DNA of 64,000 bases from Janthinobacterium sp. TND4EL3. GTDB taxonomy: Bacteria; Pseudomonadota; Gammaproteobacteria; Burkholderiales; Burkholderiaceae_D. Under the pieces are notes generated by a model. The model was given only the letters and a program-made list of their open reading frames with translations. It searched no databases and was not told where the DNA came from. Below, piece by piece: positions 30,189 to 39,458 of the stretch. The stretch covers positions 62,001 to 126,000 of the forward strand of contig NZ_FTMV01000009.1 in NCBI RefSeq assembly GCF_900156175.1. The letters run 5' to 3'. A program made the position numbers and the translations under genes. Each line of letters starts with the position of its first letter. Position 1 is the first letter of the stretch.

Positions 30189-31457
30189 TCAATTTTCTCC
30201 GGAGGCTTTGGCAGTCTCTTGATAAATCAACAAAGGTTTGGCGCCGCTGGTGATGGTATTTTCGTCGATGACGACCTTCACCACATTTTGTTCGCTCGGC
30301 AGTTCGTACATGACGTCCAGCAAAGCATGTTCCAGGATGGAACGCAGGCCACGGGCGCCTGTCTTGCGCGCCAGCGCCTTCCTGGCGATCGCATGCAGGG
30401 CGGCCGGACGAATCTCCAGTTCCGCGCCTTCCATCTCGAGCAGCTTCGAATACTGCTTGATCAGCGCATTCTTCGGCTCGACGAGGATCTGGATCAGCGC
30501 CTCTTCCGTCAATTCCGCCAGGGTGGCGATGACGGGCAGACGGCCCACCAGTTCCGGGATCAGGCCGAACTTGACCAGGTCTTCCGGCTCCGCCTGCAGC
30601 ATCAGTTCGCTGGCCGAGCTTTGCGACTTGCTGCGCACGGTGGCCGAGAAACCGATGCCGCTCTTTTCGGAACGGTTGGCGATCACTTTCGACAGGCCGT
30701 CGAAGGCGCCGCCGCAGATGAACATGATGTTGGTCGTGTCGATCTGCACGAAATCCTGGTTAGGATGCTTGCGGCCGCCTTGTGGCGGCACGGACGCCAT
30801 CGTGCCTTCGATGAGTTTCAACAAGGCTTGCTGCACGCCCTCACCCGACACGTCGCGCGTGATGGACGGATTGTCGGACTTGCGCGAAATCTTGTCGATT
30901 TCATCGATGTAGACGATGCCGCGCTGGGCTTTCTCGACGTCGTAGTTGCAGCTTTGCAGCAACTTCTGGATGATGTTTTCCACGTCCTCGCCCACGTAAC
31001 CGGCTTCGGTCAGGGTGGTGGCGTCGGCGATCACGAACGGCACGTTGAGCATGCGCGCCAGGGTCTGTGCCAGCAGGGTCTTGCCCGAACCGGTAGGACC
31101 GACCAGCAAGATGTTGCTCTTGGCCAGTTCGATGTCGTCTTTCTTGCCCAGGTGCTTGAGGCGCTTGTAATGGTTGTACACCGCCACCGACAGGATGCGC
31201 TTGGCAGTCTGCTGGCCGATCACGTACTGATCGAGCAAGGCGGCGATTTCTTGCGGCGTCGGCAGGTCGGATTTGGTACCGGTCACCGTCTCGATGCTCG
31301 ACGTTTCATCACGGATGATGTCGTTGCACAGGTCGATGCACTCGTCGCAAATGAACACGGACGGGCCGGCGATGAGTTTCTTCACCTCGTGCTGGCTTTT
31401 GCCGCAGAACGAGCAATACAGTAATTTTTCGCCGCTAGAGGATTTTTTGTCTGACAT
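30189..31457 (-). CDS. clpX: ClpX, ATPase subunit of the Clp protease
   Basis: A 422-residue AAA+ unfoldase that feeds tagged substrates into ClpP. An N-terminal C4 zinc-binding domain (CSFCGKSQ and CDECIDLC), Walker A GPTGSGKT, Walker [11 protein letters not shown], the ClpP-docking loop after SGIGF, and sensor 2 near GARGLRS are all present. ATG at 31455-31457, [18 protein letters not shown]. Normal length. It lies 199 bases downstream of clpP, beyond a probable terminator, so it may be partly independently transcribed. Confidence 0.98.
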   Translation of the reverse strand: MSDKKSSSGEKLLYCSFCGKSQHEVKKLIAGPSVFICDECIDLCNDIIRDETSSIETVTGTKSDLPTPQEIAALLDQYVIGQQTAKRILSVAVYNHYKRLKHLGKKDDIELAKSNILLVGPTGSGKTLLAQTLARMLNVPFVIADATTLTEAGYVGEDVENIIQKLLQSCNYDVEKAQRGIVYIDEIDKISRKSDNPSITRDVSGEGVQQALLKLIEGTMASVPPQGGRKHPNQDFVQIDTTNIMFICGGAFDGLSKVIANRSEKSGIGFSATVRSKSQSSASELMLQAEPEDLVKFGLIPELVGRLPVIATLAELTEEALIQILVEPKNALIKQYSKLLEMEGAELEIRPAALHAIARKALARKTGARGLRSILEHALLDVMYELPSEQNVVKVVIDENTITSGAKPLLIYQETAKASGEN

Positions 31458-31591
31458 AAGGCATTTTGGTTGGAACTGCATTAACAATATTGCAAAATCG
31501 CAAGCCGGATGGCGGTTGCCGCCCAAAAGGCGGGAACCCATGGCGCAAGTCAACAACGTGCACAAGCTCCATGCTACCCGAAATAAAAGCG

Positions 31592-31623
31592 AAACGCCCG
31601 AACGTTTGATCGCCCGGGCGTTT
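31592..31623 (-). terminator. terminator of clpP
   Basis: Nine-bp stem aaacgcccg / cgggcgttt (31592-31600 with 31615-31623), 14-base loop, moderately T-rich after the stem on the minus strand. It lies between clpP and clpX and may only attenuate. Confidence 0.6.
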
Positions 31624-31656
31624 ACTTGCAACCTTAGCAATACCGGTAGGGGCTCA

Positions 31657-32283
31657 TCAAGCGCGGCTGGTCAACACTTTGTCGATCAAGCCATACTCAA
31701 CGGCCTCGTCGGCGGACATGAAACGGTCGCGGTCGGTGTCCTTGGCGATCTGTTCGATCGACTGGCCCGTGCGCTCGGCCATGATGCCGTTCAAGCGGGT
31801 ACGCAGGTAAAGGATTTCCTTCGCCTGGATCTCGATGTCCGACGCCATGCCTTGCGAACCACCGGACGGCTGGTGAATCATGATGCGCGAGTTCGGCAGC
31901 GAGAAACGCTTGCCCTTGGCGCCGGCGGCCAGCAGGAAGGCGCCCATCGAGGCGGCCATCCCGGTACACAGGGTCGAGACGTCCGGCTTGATGAACTGCA
32001 TGGTGTCGTAGATGGCCATGCCGGCCGAAACCGAGCCACCTGGCGAGTTGATGTAGAGCGAGATTTCCTTTTCCGGATTTTCGCTTTCCAGGAACAGCAG
32101 CTGGGCGACAACCAGGTTGGCCATCTGGTCATTGACCGGGCCGACCATGAAAATCAAGCGTTCCTTCAGCAGGCGCGAGTAAATATCATACGAGCGCTCG
32201 CCGCGACCGCTTTGTTCCACCACCATCGGCACCAGGCCGAGCATCTCTGTGTCCAGCGCCGGATTACGGTTCATACCTGTCAT
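31657..32283 (-). CDS. clpP: ClpP, proteolytic subunit
   Basis: A 208-residue serine peptidase that forms the tetradecameric barrel of ClpXP/ClpAP. The catalytic Ser is in GMAASMGAF, His in MIHQPSGG, Asp in [16 protein letters not shown] forms part of the oxyanion region. The short propeptide before LVPMVVEQ is normal. ATG at 32281-32283 has AAGGA six bases upstream, better than the ATG three codons later. It follows tig by 76 bases. Confidence 0.98.
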   Translation of the reverse strand: MTGMNRNPALDTEMLGLVPMVVEQSGRGERSYDIYSRLLKERLIFMVGPVNDQMANLVVAQLLFLESENPEKEISLYINSPGGSVSAGMAIYDTMQFIKPDVSTLCTGMAASMGAFLLAAGAKGKRFSLPNSRIMIHQPSGGSQGMASDIEIQAKEILYLRTRLNGIMAERTGQSIEQIAKDTDRDRFMSADEAVEYGLIDKVLTSRA

Positions 32284-32359
32284 TTCATTTCCTTGTGAAG
32301 CAGTTAGAGGATACCGCCCTTACCTTTCAGCAAGAGCAAGTATCCGGATACCAACTGGT

Positions 32360-33700
32360 TTACGCTTGTGCGTTGCTTCCCATCAGTTCGTCGAAAGCAA
32401 CTGCTTTCGTCGTGACTTTCGACAGGCCCAACACGTAAGTGACGACGTTTTCTTCCAATACAAGGGCTTCGATCTCACCCAGGCGACGACGGTCACTGTA
32501 GTAGTACTTCAGCACTTCGCGTGGATCTTCGTAGCTTTGGGCGAAATCTTCGATCTGCGCCTTGACTTGCTCAGGCGTCGCCTGCAGCTTGTTGTCGCCC
32601 ACCAGTTGCGACAGGATCAGGCCCAGGCGTACGCGACGCTCGGCTTTTTCCGCGAACAGTTCTGCTGGGAAAGGCACGTCCTTGACGTTCATGCCGCGCT
32701 GCGCCATGTCCTGGCGGGTCATTTCTGCCAGGCGCTCGGAATCCTGAGCGATCAGGGTTTTTGGCACTTCCAGCTCAGCAACTTTGATCAGCGCGTCCAT
32801 GACGGCTTCCTTGTTGCGTGCTTTTACGCGGCCAGCGACTTCGCGCTGCAGGTTGACTTTGATGTCTTCGCGCATTTTGGCCAGGTCGCCATCGGCAACG
32901 CCCAAGGACTTGGCGAATTCGGCATCGACTTCCGGCAGGTGCGCCCATTCCAGCTTTTGCAGGGTGATGGTGAACGAGGCGGTTTTGCCGGCCACGTCCT
33001 TGCCGTGGTAGTCCTCTGGGAACGACAACGGGAACGTCTTCGACTCGCCCACTTTCAGGCCCAGGGTCGCTGCTTCGAATTCCGGCAGCATGCGGCCTTC
33101 GCCCAGCACGAAAGCGTAGCCTTCAGCTTTGCCGCCTGGGAATTCAACGCCGTCGATCGAGCCGACGAAGTCCACGGTCACGCGGTCGCCGTTGGCAGCA
33201 ATCGCTTCACCGCCGTCGCCGTGTTCGCCAGCTTCGCCCTTGGTGTGGAAGTGCACGCGCTGCTTGCGCAGGATGTCGATGGTCTTGTCGATTTCCGCTT
33301 CCGACACGTCCGCTTGCACGGTTTCGATTTCAACGGCCGTCAGGTCGCCGATGACGACTTCCGGATAGACTTCAAAAGTGGCGTCGAAAGCCAGCTGGCC
33401 TTCGGCCGCTTCTTCTTTCGGCACGATGTTCGGGAAACCGGCGACACGCAGGTTGTTTTCGTTGGCGGCGTCATTGAAAGCGCGGCCGACTTTGTCGTTC
33501 AGCACTTCGGATTCGATCTGGTAGCCGTATTGTGCTGCGACCATTTTCAACGGCACTTTGCCCGGACGGAAGCCCGGTGCCTTAGCCGTACGGGCTTGCA
33601 CTTTCAGGCGCTTCTCAACTTCCGTGCGGACGTCCGTCAGCGGGAAGGAGATCGTGATACGACGTTCGAGTTTGCCCAAGGTTTCGACTGCAGTTGCCAT
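32360..33700 (-). CDS. tig: trigger factor
   Basis: A 446-residue ribosome-bound chaperone and prolyl isomerase that meets nascent chains at the exit tunnel. The ribosome-binding signature is present as GFRPGKVP (residues about 43-50), a FKBP-type PPIase lies in the middle ([14 protein letters not shown] to KLEW), and the C-terminal helical chaperone arms follow. Start ATG at 33698-33700 ([14 protein letters not shown]), as in homologues. First gene of tig-clpP-clpX-lon. Confidence 0.97.
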   Translation of the reverse strand: MATAVETLGKLERRITISFPLTDVRTEVEKRLKVQARTAKAPGFRPGKVPLKMVAAQYGYQIESEVLNDKVGRAFNDAANENNLRVAGFPNIVPKEEAAEGQLAFDATFEVYPEVVIGDLTAVEIETVQADVSEAEIDKTIDILRKQRVHFHTKGEAGEHGDGGEAIAANGDRVTVDFVGSIDGVEFPGGKAEGYAFVLGEGRMLPEFEAATLGLKVGESKTFPLSFPEDYHGKDVAGKTASFTITLQKLEWAHLPEVDAEFAKSLGVADGDLAKMREDIKVNLQREVAGRVKARNKEAVMDALIKVAELEVPKTLIAQDSERLAEMTRQDMAQRGMNVKDVPFPAELFAEKAERRVRLGLILSQLVGDNKLQATPEQVKAQIEDFAQSYEDPREVLKYYYSDRRRLGEIEALVLEENVVTYVLGLSKVTTKAVAFDELMGSNAQA

Positions 33701-34301
33701 GTAAAAAATCGTCCAAAAAATAAACACTGTTGGTACGAGAGAAGAAGACCCGACCCCTTGCGCCATCACTGGCGGCAAGACCTGGGTCCAGCTTCACTCG
33801 CTCGCATATTCATCTGTAAAAGCATTGAAAGCAGGACAATGGACCTGGTCTACCCAGCTGGGGGAAAACCCGCACCAGGCACCAAACAATCCGCCGCTTT
33901 CAATACTGCAACAGGGCTCCGAGCGTCCAGCCATGCTTCTCATTAAATCGCAGGGCCGGCCATCATTCGGTAAAGCGTGGCATTATAACAAAGGACTTCG
34001 GAGAAGTGGCTGGCTTTGCGGCCCGGCCACAGAGGATGCCAGCGGCGGCGAACGAATCGCCACAGCCTGGGTCTGCCCTGTCTTTACTCTTGCCCCGGCA
34101 TTCATTATTTCGCCAGAGACAGGCTTTCCAGCCTGCTTCGTTCATTAGTATATGCGAACTGTCGCTCCGTCCGAAACAAAGAAATGCGCTCGCGGCGAAG
34201 ATTTCGGGCAAAAAACCTTTGATTTGCCTCAATTTGGCCATTTTTTAGGCAAACCTAAGTCACGGCTCTCCCCTCCAAGTGAATTTAAAGGAGAAAACAT
34301 C
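33701..34301. other. 600-base divergent intergenic region between tig and the peptide gene
   Basis: No gene recognised on either strand; short frames overlap here without protein character. It should carry the tig promoter on the minus strand and the promoter of the peptide/HExxH pair on the plus strand. A TTTGCCT / AGGCAAA inverted repeat (34223-34229 and 34247-34253, 17 bases apart) lies 49 bases before the peptide start and could be an operator. A consensus promoter is not obvious. Confidence 0.4.
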
Positions 34302-34484
34302 ATGAGCGACAGCACATCCGGCAGCGCCAGCAATGCCAAAGCCAAGCTGCACATGGTCCTCGGCCGCCTGCTCGACGGCGTAACGGACGACGACCTGCAA
34401 AAAATCCAAACGGAAGTCGATGAAATGGAATTGCGCATGAAGGGCGACGGCCACCACGACCACGACCACCCCACCGTCGCCTGA
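34302..34484 (+). CDS. 60-residue peptide with His/Asp tail; candidate RiPP precursor
   Basis: A 60-residue peptide with no signal sequence. Residues about 13-46 should be an amphipathic helix (KLHMVLGRLLDGVTDDD, then QKIQTEVDEMELRM), then GDG at 48-50, then HHDHDH at 51-56 and PTVA. This leader-then-short-tail layout is what RiPP precursors show. The ATG follows AAAGGAGA with ideal spacing, so it is well translated. It ends 12 bases before the start of an HExxH protein of the peptide-hydroxylase type, which implies translational coupling. Asp and His in the tail would be natural hydroxylation targets. It could instead be a small metal-binding or regulatory peptide; the precursor role is inferred. 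Confidence 0.65.
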   Translation: MSDSTSGSASNAKAKLHMVLGRLLDGVTDDDLQKIQTEVDEMELRMKGDGHHDHDHPTVA

Positions 34485-34496
34485 CCCGGCCGCGCC

Positions 34497-36014
34497 GTGC
34501 AGCCCGTTCACAGCTTGCGCGCCGCGCCAGCGGACGCCGGCGTGCTGGGCGCCGTGGAAACGGCACTGGTGACCCACCGCGCCTTTGGCGACAGCGGCTA
34601 CATCCGCGACCAGCTGGCCGTCGCCTACCGGCGGCGGCTGCACAAGGTGGGCGCCAGCGTGCCTGCGGCGCGGCAGCTGGCGCAGCAGCTCGACGGGGCG
34701 GCGCCCGCGCGCCAGCGCCAGCTGCTGGGCGACACCGTGCTGCGCTGCGCCGTGCAGCACGCCATGCGCCAGCTGCACCTGGGCGACGACTACGGCTTGC
34801 CGCTGCCGCAATGCGCGATCCTGTTCCAGGCGGCGGGCGAGCACTTGCGCGCGGGCTTGCCCGGCGGCCCGCTGACGGCCCGCCTGCCGCCCGTGGCGCG
34901 CCTGCATGCGGAAGGCCGCCTGCAGGATGAAGACCCTTATATCTGGCATGCCTGGCAGGATGGCACGCCCTATGCTTGCGCCTTTCTTGCTGTGATGGAA
35001 GACAACTACGGCGCGCCGCTCGTCACGCCCACGCCGCATGAACGGGCGCTGCTGCGCCGTGGCCTGCGCCTGCTGGAAACCCTGCTGCCCCGGCTGACGG
35101 CCAGCGCACTGTCTCACGTGCAACTGATCGCCCTGTTTCCCAAGCTGGGCACGTGGCGCGGCAAGGCGTCCAGTTCGCAATTTCGCGTCAATGGCAGCCT
35201 CTTCCTGAACCAGGAACTGATCGGCAATCCCTGGTGGCTGGCCGAACACTTGCTGCACGAAGCGCTGCACCAGAAGCTGTACGACTTCCGCCATGGCCAC
35301 AGCCTGCTGGCCGCCGATTACGCGCGCGCGGACGGCGCCAGGGTCTGTTCGCTGTGGAATGCGCCCGATGATGACGGCAATCAATACTGGGATGCCCACC
35401 GCGCGCTGGCCGCCTTCCATGTCTACGTCCACCTGGCGCTGCTGTGTTTGCTTGCAGAAGGGCAGGAAGCGGCGCTGGCGCCCCTGTACGGTCCCATCGG
35501 CCAGCACATGAGCGGCAGCCGGCGCGCCATCGACCGTGCCCGCTACCTGGGCGAGCAATTGCACGGCAGCAGCTGGACGGAGCTGGGCGTGGCCGGGCGC
35601 CAGATGACGGACTGGCTGCTGGACGTGCTCGACGTGCTCGACACGCAACGGCGGCCCGCCGGCGCCACCGTGCATTTGCTGCTCGACCTGTACGAGCGCC
35701 AGAGCCGCAAGCTCGACACTTACCTTGCACAGCAGCCGCCGCCGCGCAGCGACACGCTGGGCTTGCAGGCGCAGCAAGACCTGGCCATGACGGAGCAGGC
35801 GCTGCACATGCTGGGCAGGGAATGGCCGGCAGCAGCCCCGGCGCAGGGGCACGACTGGCCGCAGGCGCGGCAACGCGTCTTGCAGGCACTGTGGCCGCTG
35901 ACCGAGGATGAAACACTGATGGCTAACACTGGCTACCCGCGGGCGCAGGCGCTGATCATGCAGATGGTGCAACAATCGAGCAGGCAATTGGGCGCGCTGG
36001 GCGCACTGGGCTGA
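34497..36014 (+). CDS. HExxH-motif protein, candidate aKG-dependent peptide beta-hydroxylase
   Basis: A 505-residue protein with an HExxH motif, H254-E-A-L-H258 (LAEHLLHEALHQKLYDF), preceded by SSSQFRVNGSLFLN and followed by H301, H308 and H312 in a helical stretch. This arrangement, and the lack of protease features or export signal, fit the HEXXH-motif domain proteins found beside RiPP precursors and now named aKG-HExxH-type peptide beta-hydroxylases, which use Fe(II) and 2-oxoglutarate to hydroxylate side chains. It starts with GTG 12 bases after the 60-residue peptide gene, without its own strong ribosome site, so the two are coupled. No transporter or peptidase gene accompanies them. The family call is from memory of motif and context; a metallopeptidase is the main alternative. 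Confidence 0.7.
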   Translation: MQPVHSLRAAPADAGVLGAVETALVTHRAFGDSGYIRDQLAVAYRRRLHKVGASVPAARQLAQQLDGAAPARQRQLLGDTVLRCAVQHAMRQLHLGDDYGLPLPQCAILFQAAGEHLRAGLPGGPLTARLPPVARLHAEGRLQDEDPYIWHAWQDGTPYACAFLAVMEDNYGAPLVTPTPHERALLRRGLRLLETLLPRLTASALSHVQLIALFPKLGTWRGKASSSQFRVNGSLFLNQELIGNPWWLAEHLLHEALHQKLYDFRHGHSLLAADYARADGARVCSLWNAPDDDGNQYWDAHRALAAFHVYVHLALLCLLAEGQEAALAPLYGPIGQHMSGSRRAIDRARYLGEQLHGSSWTELGVAGRQMTDWLLDVLDVLDTQRRPAGATVHLLLDLYERQSRKLDTYLAQQPPPRSDTLGLQAQQDLAMTEQALHMLGREWPAAAPAQGHDWPQARQRVLQALWPLTEDETLMANTGYPRAQALIMQMVQQSSRQLGALGALG

Positions 36015-36079
36015 TGTATTGCGGAGAAATCAGGGGAAATCCCGATGGTGCTGCACGTCCGGGCTGGAACAACCCGGAT

Positions 36080-36162
36080 TGGTGCGGATGGGGAGACTCG
36101 AACTCCCAAGCCGAAGCACTGGCTTCTAAGACCAGCGTGTCTACCAATTCCACCACATCCGC
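36080..36162 (-). tRNA. tRNA-Leu (TAG)
   Basis: 83 bases with encoded CCA: acceptor GCGGATG/CATCCGC, D arm TGGTGGAATTGGTAGACAC, anticodon loop CTTAGAA with anticodon TAG, a class II long variable arm (TGCTTCGGCT) and T arm GGGAGTTCGAGTCTCCC. It lies antisense to and downstream of the HExxH gene. A small hairpin (36058-36078) follows its 3' end. Confidence 0.96.
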
Positions 36163-36289
36163 ATCTGGTACTACTTTTTCCTGCGACTTTGCACTACTGG
36201 CCGCAGGCTGCTCCTGATTTTAACAACTCGGGAGCGATCTGGCTACCGTGGACTCACAGAACAAGCCCGGAGCAAGCGCCCGGTAAAGC

Positions 36290-36335
36290 AAAGGCGGCAT
36301 TCTACTGGATTTCCCAGAGGAATGCCGCCTTTTTT
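36290..36335. terminator. bidirectional terminator
   Basis: A 13-bp stem (36290-36302 with 36320-36332) with a T6 run on the plus strand and a shorter T-rich tail on the minus strand. It can end the RND pump transcript (minus) and any read-through from the HExxH gene (plus). Confidence 0.8.
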
Positions 36336-36359
36336 ACGACTGCAGCCTGGCGCTGGCGC

Positions 36360-39300
36360 CTAGCCTTCCTTTGCGGTCACCGGCTCCGGCTTCCTGACCC
36401 GGAACCAGGCCGCATACAGGGCCGGCAGGAACAGCAGGGTCAGGGCCGTCGCCAGGATCAGTCCGCCCATGATGGCGACCGCCATCGGGCCCCAGAAGAC
36501 CGAACGCGACAGCGGGATCATGGCCAGCGCGGCGGCGGCGGCCGTCAGCACGATGGGGCGGCAGCGGCGCACGGCCGAATCGATGATGGCGTCCCACGGC
36601 GTGGAACCATCCTTGATGTCTTGCTCGATCTGGTCGACGAGGATCACGGAATTACGGATGATCATGCCGAACAGCGCGATGACGCCCAGGTTGGCGACGA
36701 AACCCAGCGGACGGTGCAGCAGCAGCAAGGCAAAGGCGGCGCCCGCCACGCCCAGCGGCCCCGTCAGGAATACCAGCAGCGACCGCGAGAAACTGTGCAG
36801 CTGCAGCATCAGCAAGGTAAAGATGATGAAGATGGCCAGCGGCAAGTTCGCCGCAATCGACGCTTCCGCCTCGCCGCTGTCGGCCGCCACGCCTTTCACG
36901 GTGATGCGGTAGCCGGCCGGCATTGTGGCGCGCAAGGCGTCGAGCTGCGGCGCCAGCTGCGTCGACACGGTCGCGCCCTGGATGCCGTCCACCACGTCCG
37001 ACTGCACGGTAATGGCCCATTCGCGCTTGTCGCGCCAGACGACGCCCGGCTCCCACACGAAATGCACGCGGGCCAGCTGCGAGATGGGCACGGACTTGCC
37101 TGTTGCCGTCGGGATATTCGTGTCATTCAGCACGGAAATCGTCGCCCGTTCTTCCAGCGGCTGGCGCACCTGGATATCGATCAGCTTGTTGTCTTCGCGG
37201 AACTGGCCGATGACGGTGCCCGACAGTATGGTATTGGCCGCCTGCATCACGGTTTTCGAGGTGACGCCCAGCGCGCGCATCTTGTCCTGGTCCAGGTCCA
37301 GGCGCAGCACCTTCACCGACTCATTCCAGTTATCGTTGACGCCCACGGTGTTCGGATTGGCGCGCAGGATATCCTTGACCTGGTCGGCAATGGTGCGCAC
37401 GCCGGCCACTTCCGGTCCCGTGACACGGAATTGCACGGGATACGGCACCGGTGGTCCGTTCGGCAACAGCTTGACCCTGCCCCGCACTTCCGGGAAATCC
37501 TTCTTGAAGACGTCGATGATCTTCTGGCGCAGCTGCTCGCGATCCGCCAGGCTCTTCGGCAGGATCACCACTTGCGACACGTTGGTCTGCGGAAAGATCT
37601 GGTCCAGCGGCAGGTAGAAACGGGGGCTGCCCGTGCCCACGTAGCTGGTCACGCTTTCCACGCCGTCGAGCTTGCCCACAAAAGCCTCGAATTTCTTCAC
37701 CTGCTTTTCATTCGCGGCAAACGTCGTGCCCTCGGGCGACCACAGCTCCACCATCAGTTCCGGGCGGCTGGAATCGGGGAAGAATTGCTTTTCAATAAAG
37801 TTGAAGCCGTAAATACCGAGCGCGAAGATGGCCAGGGTGGCGGCAATCGTCGTCTTGCGCCATTCCACGCACCAGGCCACGGTGCGGCGGAAGCGGCGGA
37901 AGTTCGGCGTATCGAACAATTCATGGTCGTTATGCGCGTGCGGTTTGACTTTCAACAAGACGTAGCCGATGTAGGGCGTGAAGACGACGGCCACCACCCA
38001 CGAGATGATCAGGGCCAGCGCATTGACGGAGAACAAGGAAAACGTGTATTCACCGGCGGCCGACTTGGCCAGGCCGATGGGCAAAAAGCCCGCCACCGTG
38101 ATCAGGGTGCCCGTCAGCATGGGCATGGCCGTGGACGTGTAGGCGAACGTGGCCGCGTCGAAGCGGGACATGCCCTCTTCCATCTTGCGCACCATCATCT
38201 CGACGGCAATGATGGCATCGTCGACGAGCAGGCCCAGCGCGATGATCAGGGCACCCAGCGAAATCTTGTGCAAGTCGATGTCGAGCAGGCGCATGAACAG
38301 GAAAGTGACGGCCAGCACCAGCGGGATGGTCAGCGCCACCACCAGGCCGGGACGCACGTCGATGCGCAGCGGCTTCGTGTGCAAGCCCAGCGCGACAAAG
38401 CTGACGGCCAGCACGATCAGGATGGCTTCGATCAGGGTATGCACGAACTCGCCCACGGAGGCGGACACGGCTTCCGGCTGGTTCGACACGCGCTGCAACT
38501 CTATGCCGACCGGCAACTCGCTCTTCATGCGCGTGACCGTTGCCTGCAGGGCCTTGCCCATGTCGATGATGTTGCCGCCCTTTTCCATCGACACGCCCAG
38601 GCCGATCACTTCCTTGCCATTGAAACGCATCTTGTCCTTCGGCGGATCGACGAATTCGCGTTTCACCGTGGCAAAGTCGCCGAGGCGGAAGGTGGTGCCG
38701 TTGGCGCGCAGTTCCAGGTTTTCCAGGTCCTTGACGGTAAGCATGGCGCCCGTCACGCGCACTTGCAGATTGTCCGTCGGCGTCACGAGCACGCCCGTGG
38801 CGTTGATGCTGTTTTGCTCGGACAGTTGCTGCACGATGGCGTCGAAAGGAATGCCCAGCTGGGCAAATTTCTTGTGGGAAAAGACAATATTGAGCTTTTC
38901 ATCCTGCACGCCGAACAGTTCCACCTTCGACACCTGGCCGACGGCCAGCAGCTCCTGGCGCACCTTGTCCGCGTAATCCTTCATTTCCGCGTAGGTAAAA
39001 CCGTCGCCGGACAGGGCGAAGATGGAACCGTAGGTGTCGCCGAACTCGTCGTTGAAGAACGGACCCACGACGCCGGCCGGCAAGGTGCCCTTGATGTCGC
39101 CGATCTTCTTGCGCACCTGGTACCAAGCGGCCGCCGTTTCCTTGGGCGGCGCCGATTCGCGCAGCTCCAGCAGGATCAGGGTTTCGCCGGGCTTCGAATA
39201 GCTGGTGATTTCATTGATGTACGGCGTTTCCTGCAGCTTCTTTTCCAGCTTGTCCGTCACCTGCTCGGCCATCTGCAAGGCCGTGGCGCCGGGCCAGTAG

Positions 39301-39458
39301 GCTTGCAGCACCATGGCGCGGAAGGTGAACGGGGGATCTTCGTCCTGGCCCAGGCTGGCGTAGCTGAGCATGCCGCCGATCAGCAGCACGGCCATCAGGT
39401 AGCGCGTCAGCGGGATGTGTTCGAGCGCCCAGCGCGACAGATTGAAGCCGCCCTTCAT
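36360..39458 (-). CDS. RND efflux pump, inner-membrane transporter
   Basis: A 1032-residue AcrB/CzcA-superfamily permease with the usual twelve membrane segments in two halves and two large periplasmic loops. The proton-relay region shows GLLVDDAIIAVEMMV, with the paired Asp in TM4, and PMLTGTLITVAGFLPIG is the conserved motif after it. It belongs to the HAE-type multidrug branch related to VexF/MexK rather than to heavy-metal pumps; substrate unknown. Its start overlaps the stop of the adaptor gene by four bases (ATGA). No outer-membrane channel gene is adjacent, so it must use a TolC encoded elsewhere. Confidence 0.93.
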   Translation of the reverse strand: MKGGFNLSRWALEHIPLTRYLMAVLLIGGMLSYASLGQDEDPPFTFRAMVLQAYWPGATALQMAEQVTDKLEKKLQETPYINEITSYSKPGETLILLELRESAPPKETAAAWYQVRKKIGDIKGTLPAGVVGPFFNDEFGDTYGSIFALSGDGFTYAEMKDYADKVRQELLAVGQVSKVELFGVQDEKLNIVFSHKKFAQLGIPFDAIVQQLSEQNSINATGVLVTPTDNLQVRVTGAMLTVKDLENLELRANGTTFRLGDFATVKREFVDPPKDKMRFNGKEVIGLGVSMEKGGNIIDMGKALQATVTRMKSELPVGIELQRVSNQPEAVSASVGEFVHTLIEAILIVLAVSFVALGLHTKPLRIDVRPGLVVALTIPLVLAVTFLFMRLLDIDLHKISLGALIIALGLLVDDAIIAVEMMVRKMEEGMSRFDAATFAYTSTAMPMLTGTLITVAGFLPIGLAKSAAGEYTFSLFSVNALALIISWVVAVVFTPYIGYVLLKVKPHAHNDHELFDTPNFRRFRRTVAWCVEWRKTTIAATLAIFALGIYGFNFIEKQFFPDSSRPELMVELWSPEGTTFAANEKQVKKFEAFVGKLDGVESVTSYVGTGSPRFYLPLDQIFPQTNVSQVVILPKSLADREQLRQKIIDVFKKDFPEVRGRVKLLPNGPPVPYPVQFRVTGPEVAGVRTIADQVKDILRANPNTVGVNDNWNESVKVLRLDLDQDKMRALGVTSKTVMQAANTILSGTVIGQFREDNKLIDIQVRQPLEERATISVLNDTNIPTATGKSVPISQLARVHFVWEPGVVWRDKREWAITVQSDVVDGIQGATVSTQLAPQLDALRATMPAGYRITVKGVAADSGEAEASIAANLPLAIFIIFTLLMLQLHSFSRSLLVFLTGPLGVAGAAFALLLLHRPLGFVANLGVIALFGMIIRNSVILVDQIEQDIKDGSTPWDAIIDSAVRRCRPIVLTAAAAALAMIPLSRSVFWGPMAVAIMGGLILATALTLLFLPALYAAWFRVRKPEPVTAKEG

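Noticed and set aside
33701..34301. Possible small RNA or riboswitch upstream of tig and the peptide gene
   Set aside because: No conserved aptamer pattern could be recognised and no T-run terminator is present; only a short inverted repeat is noted.
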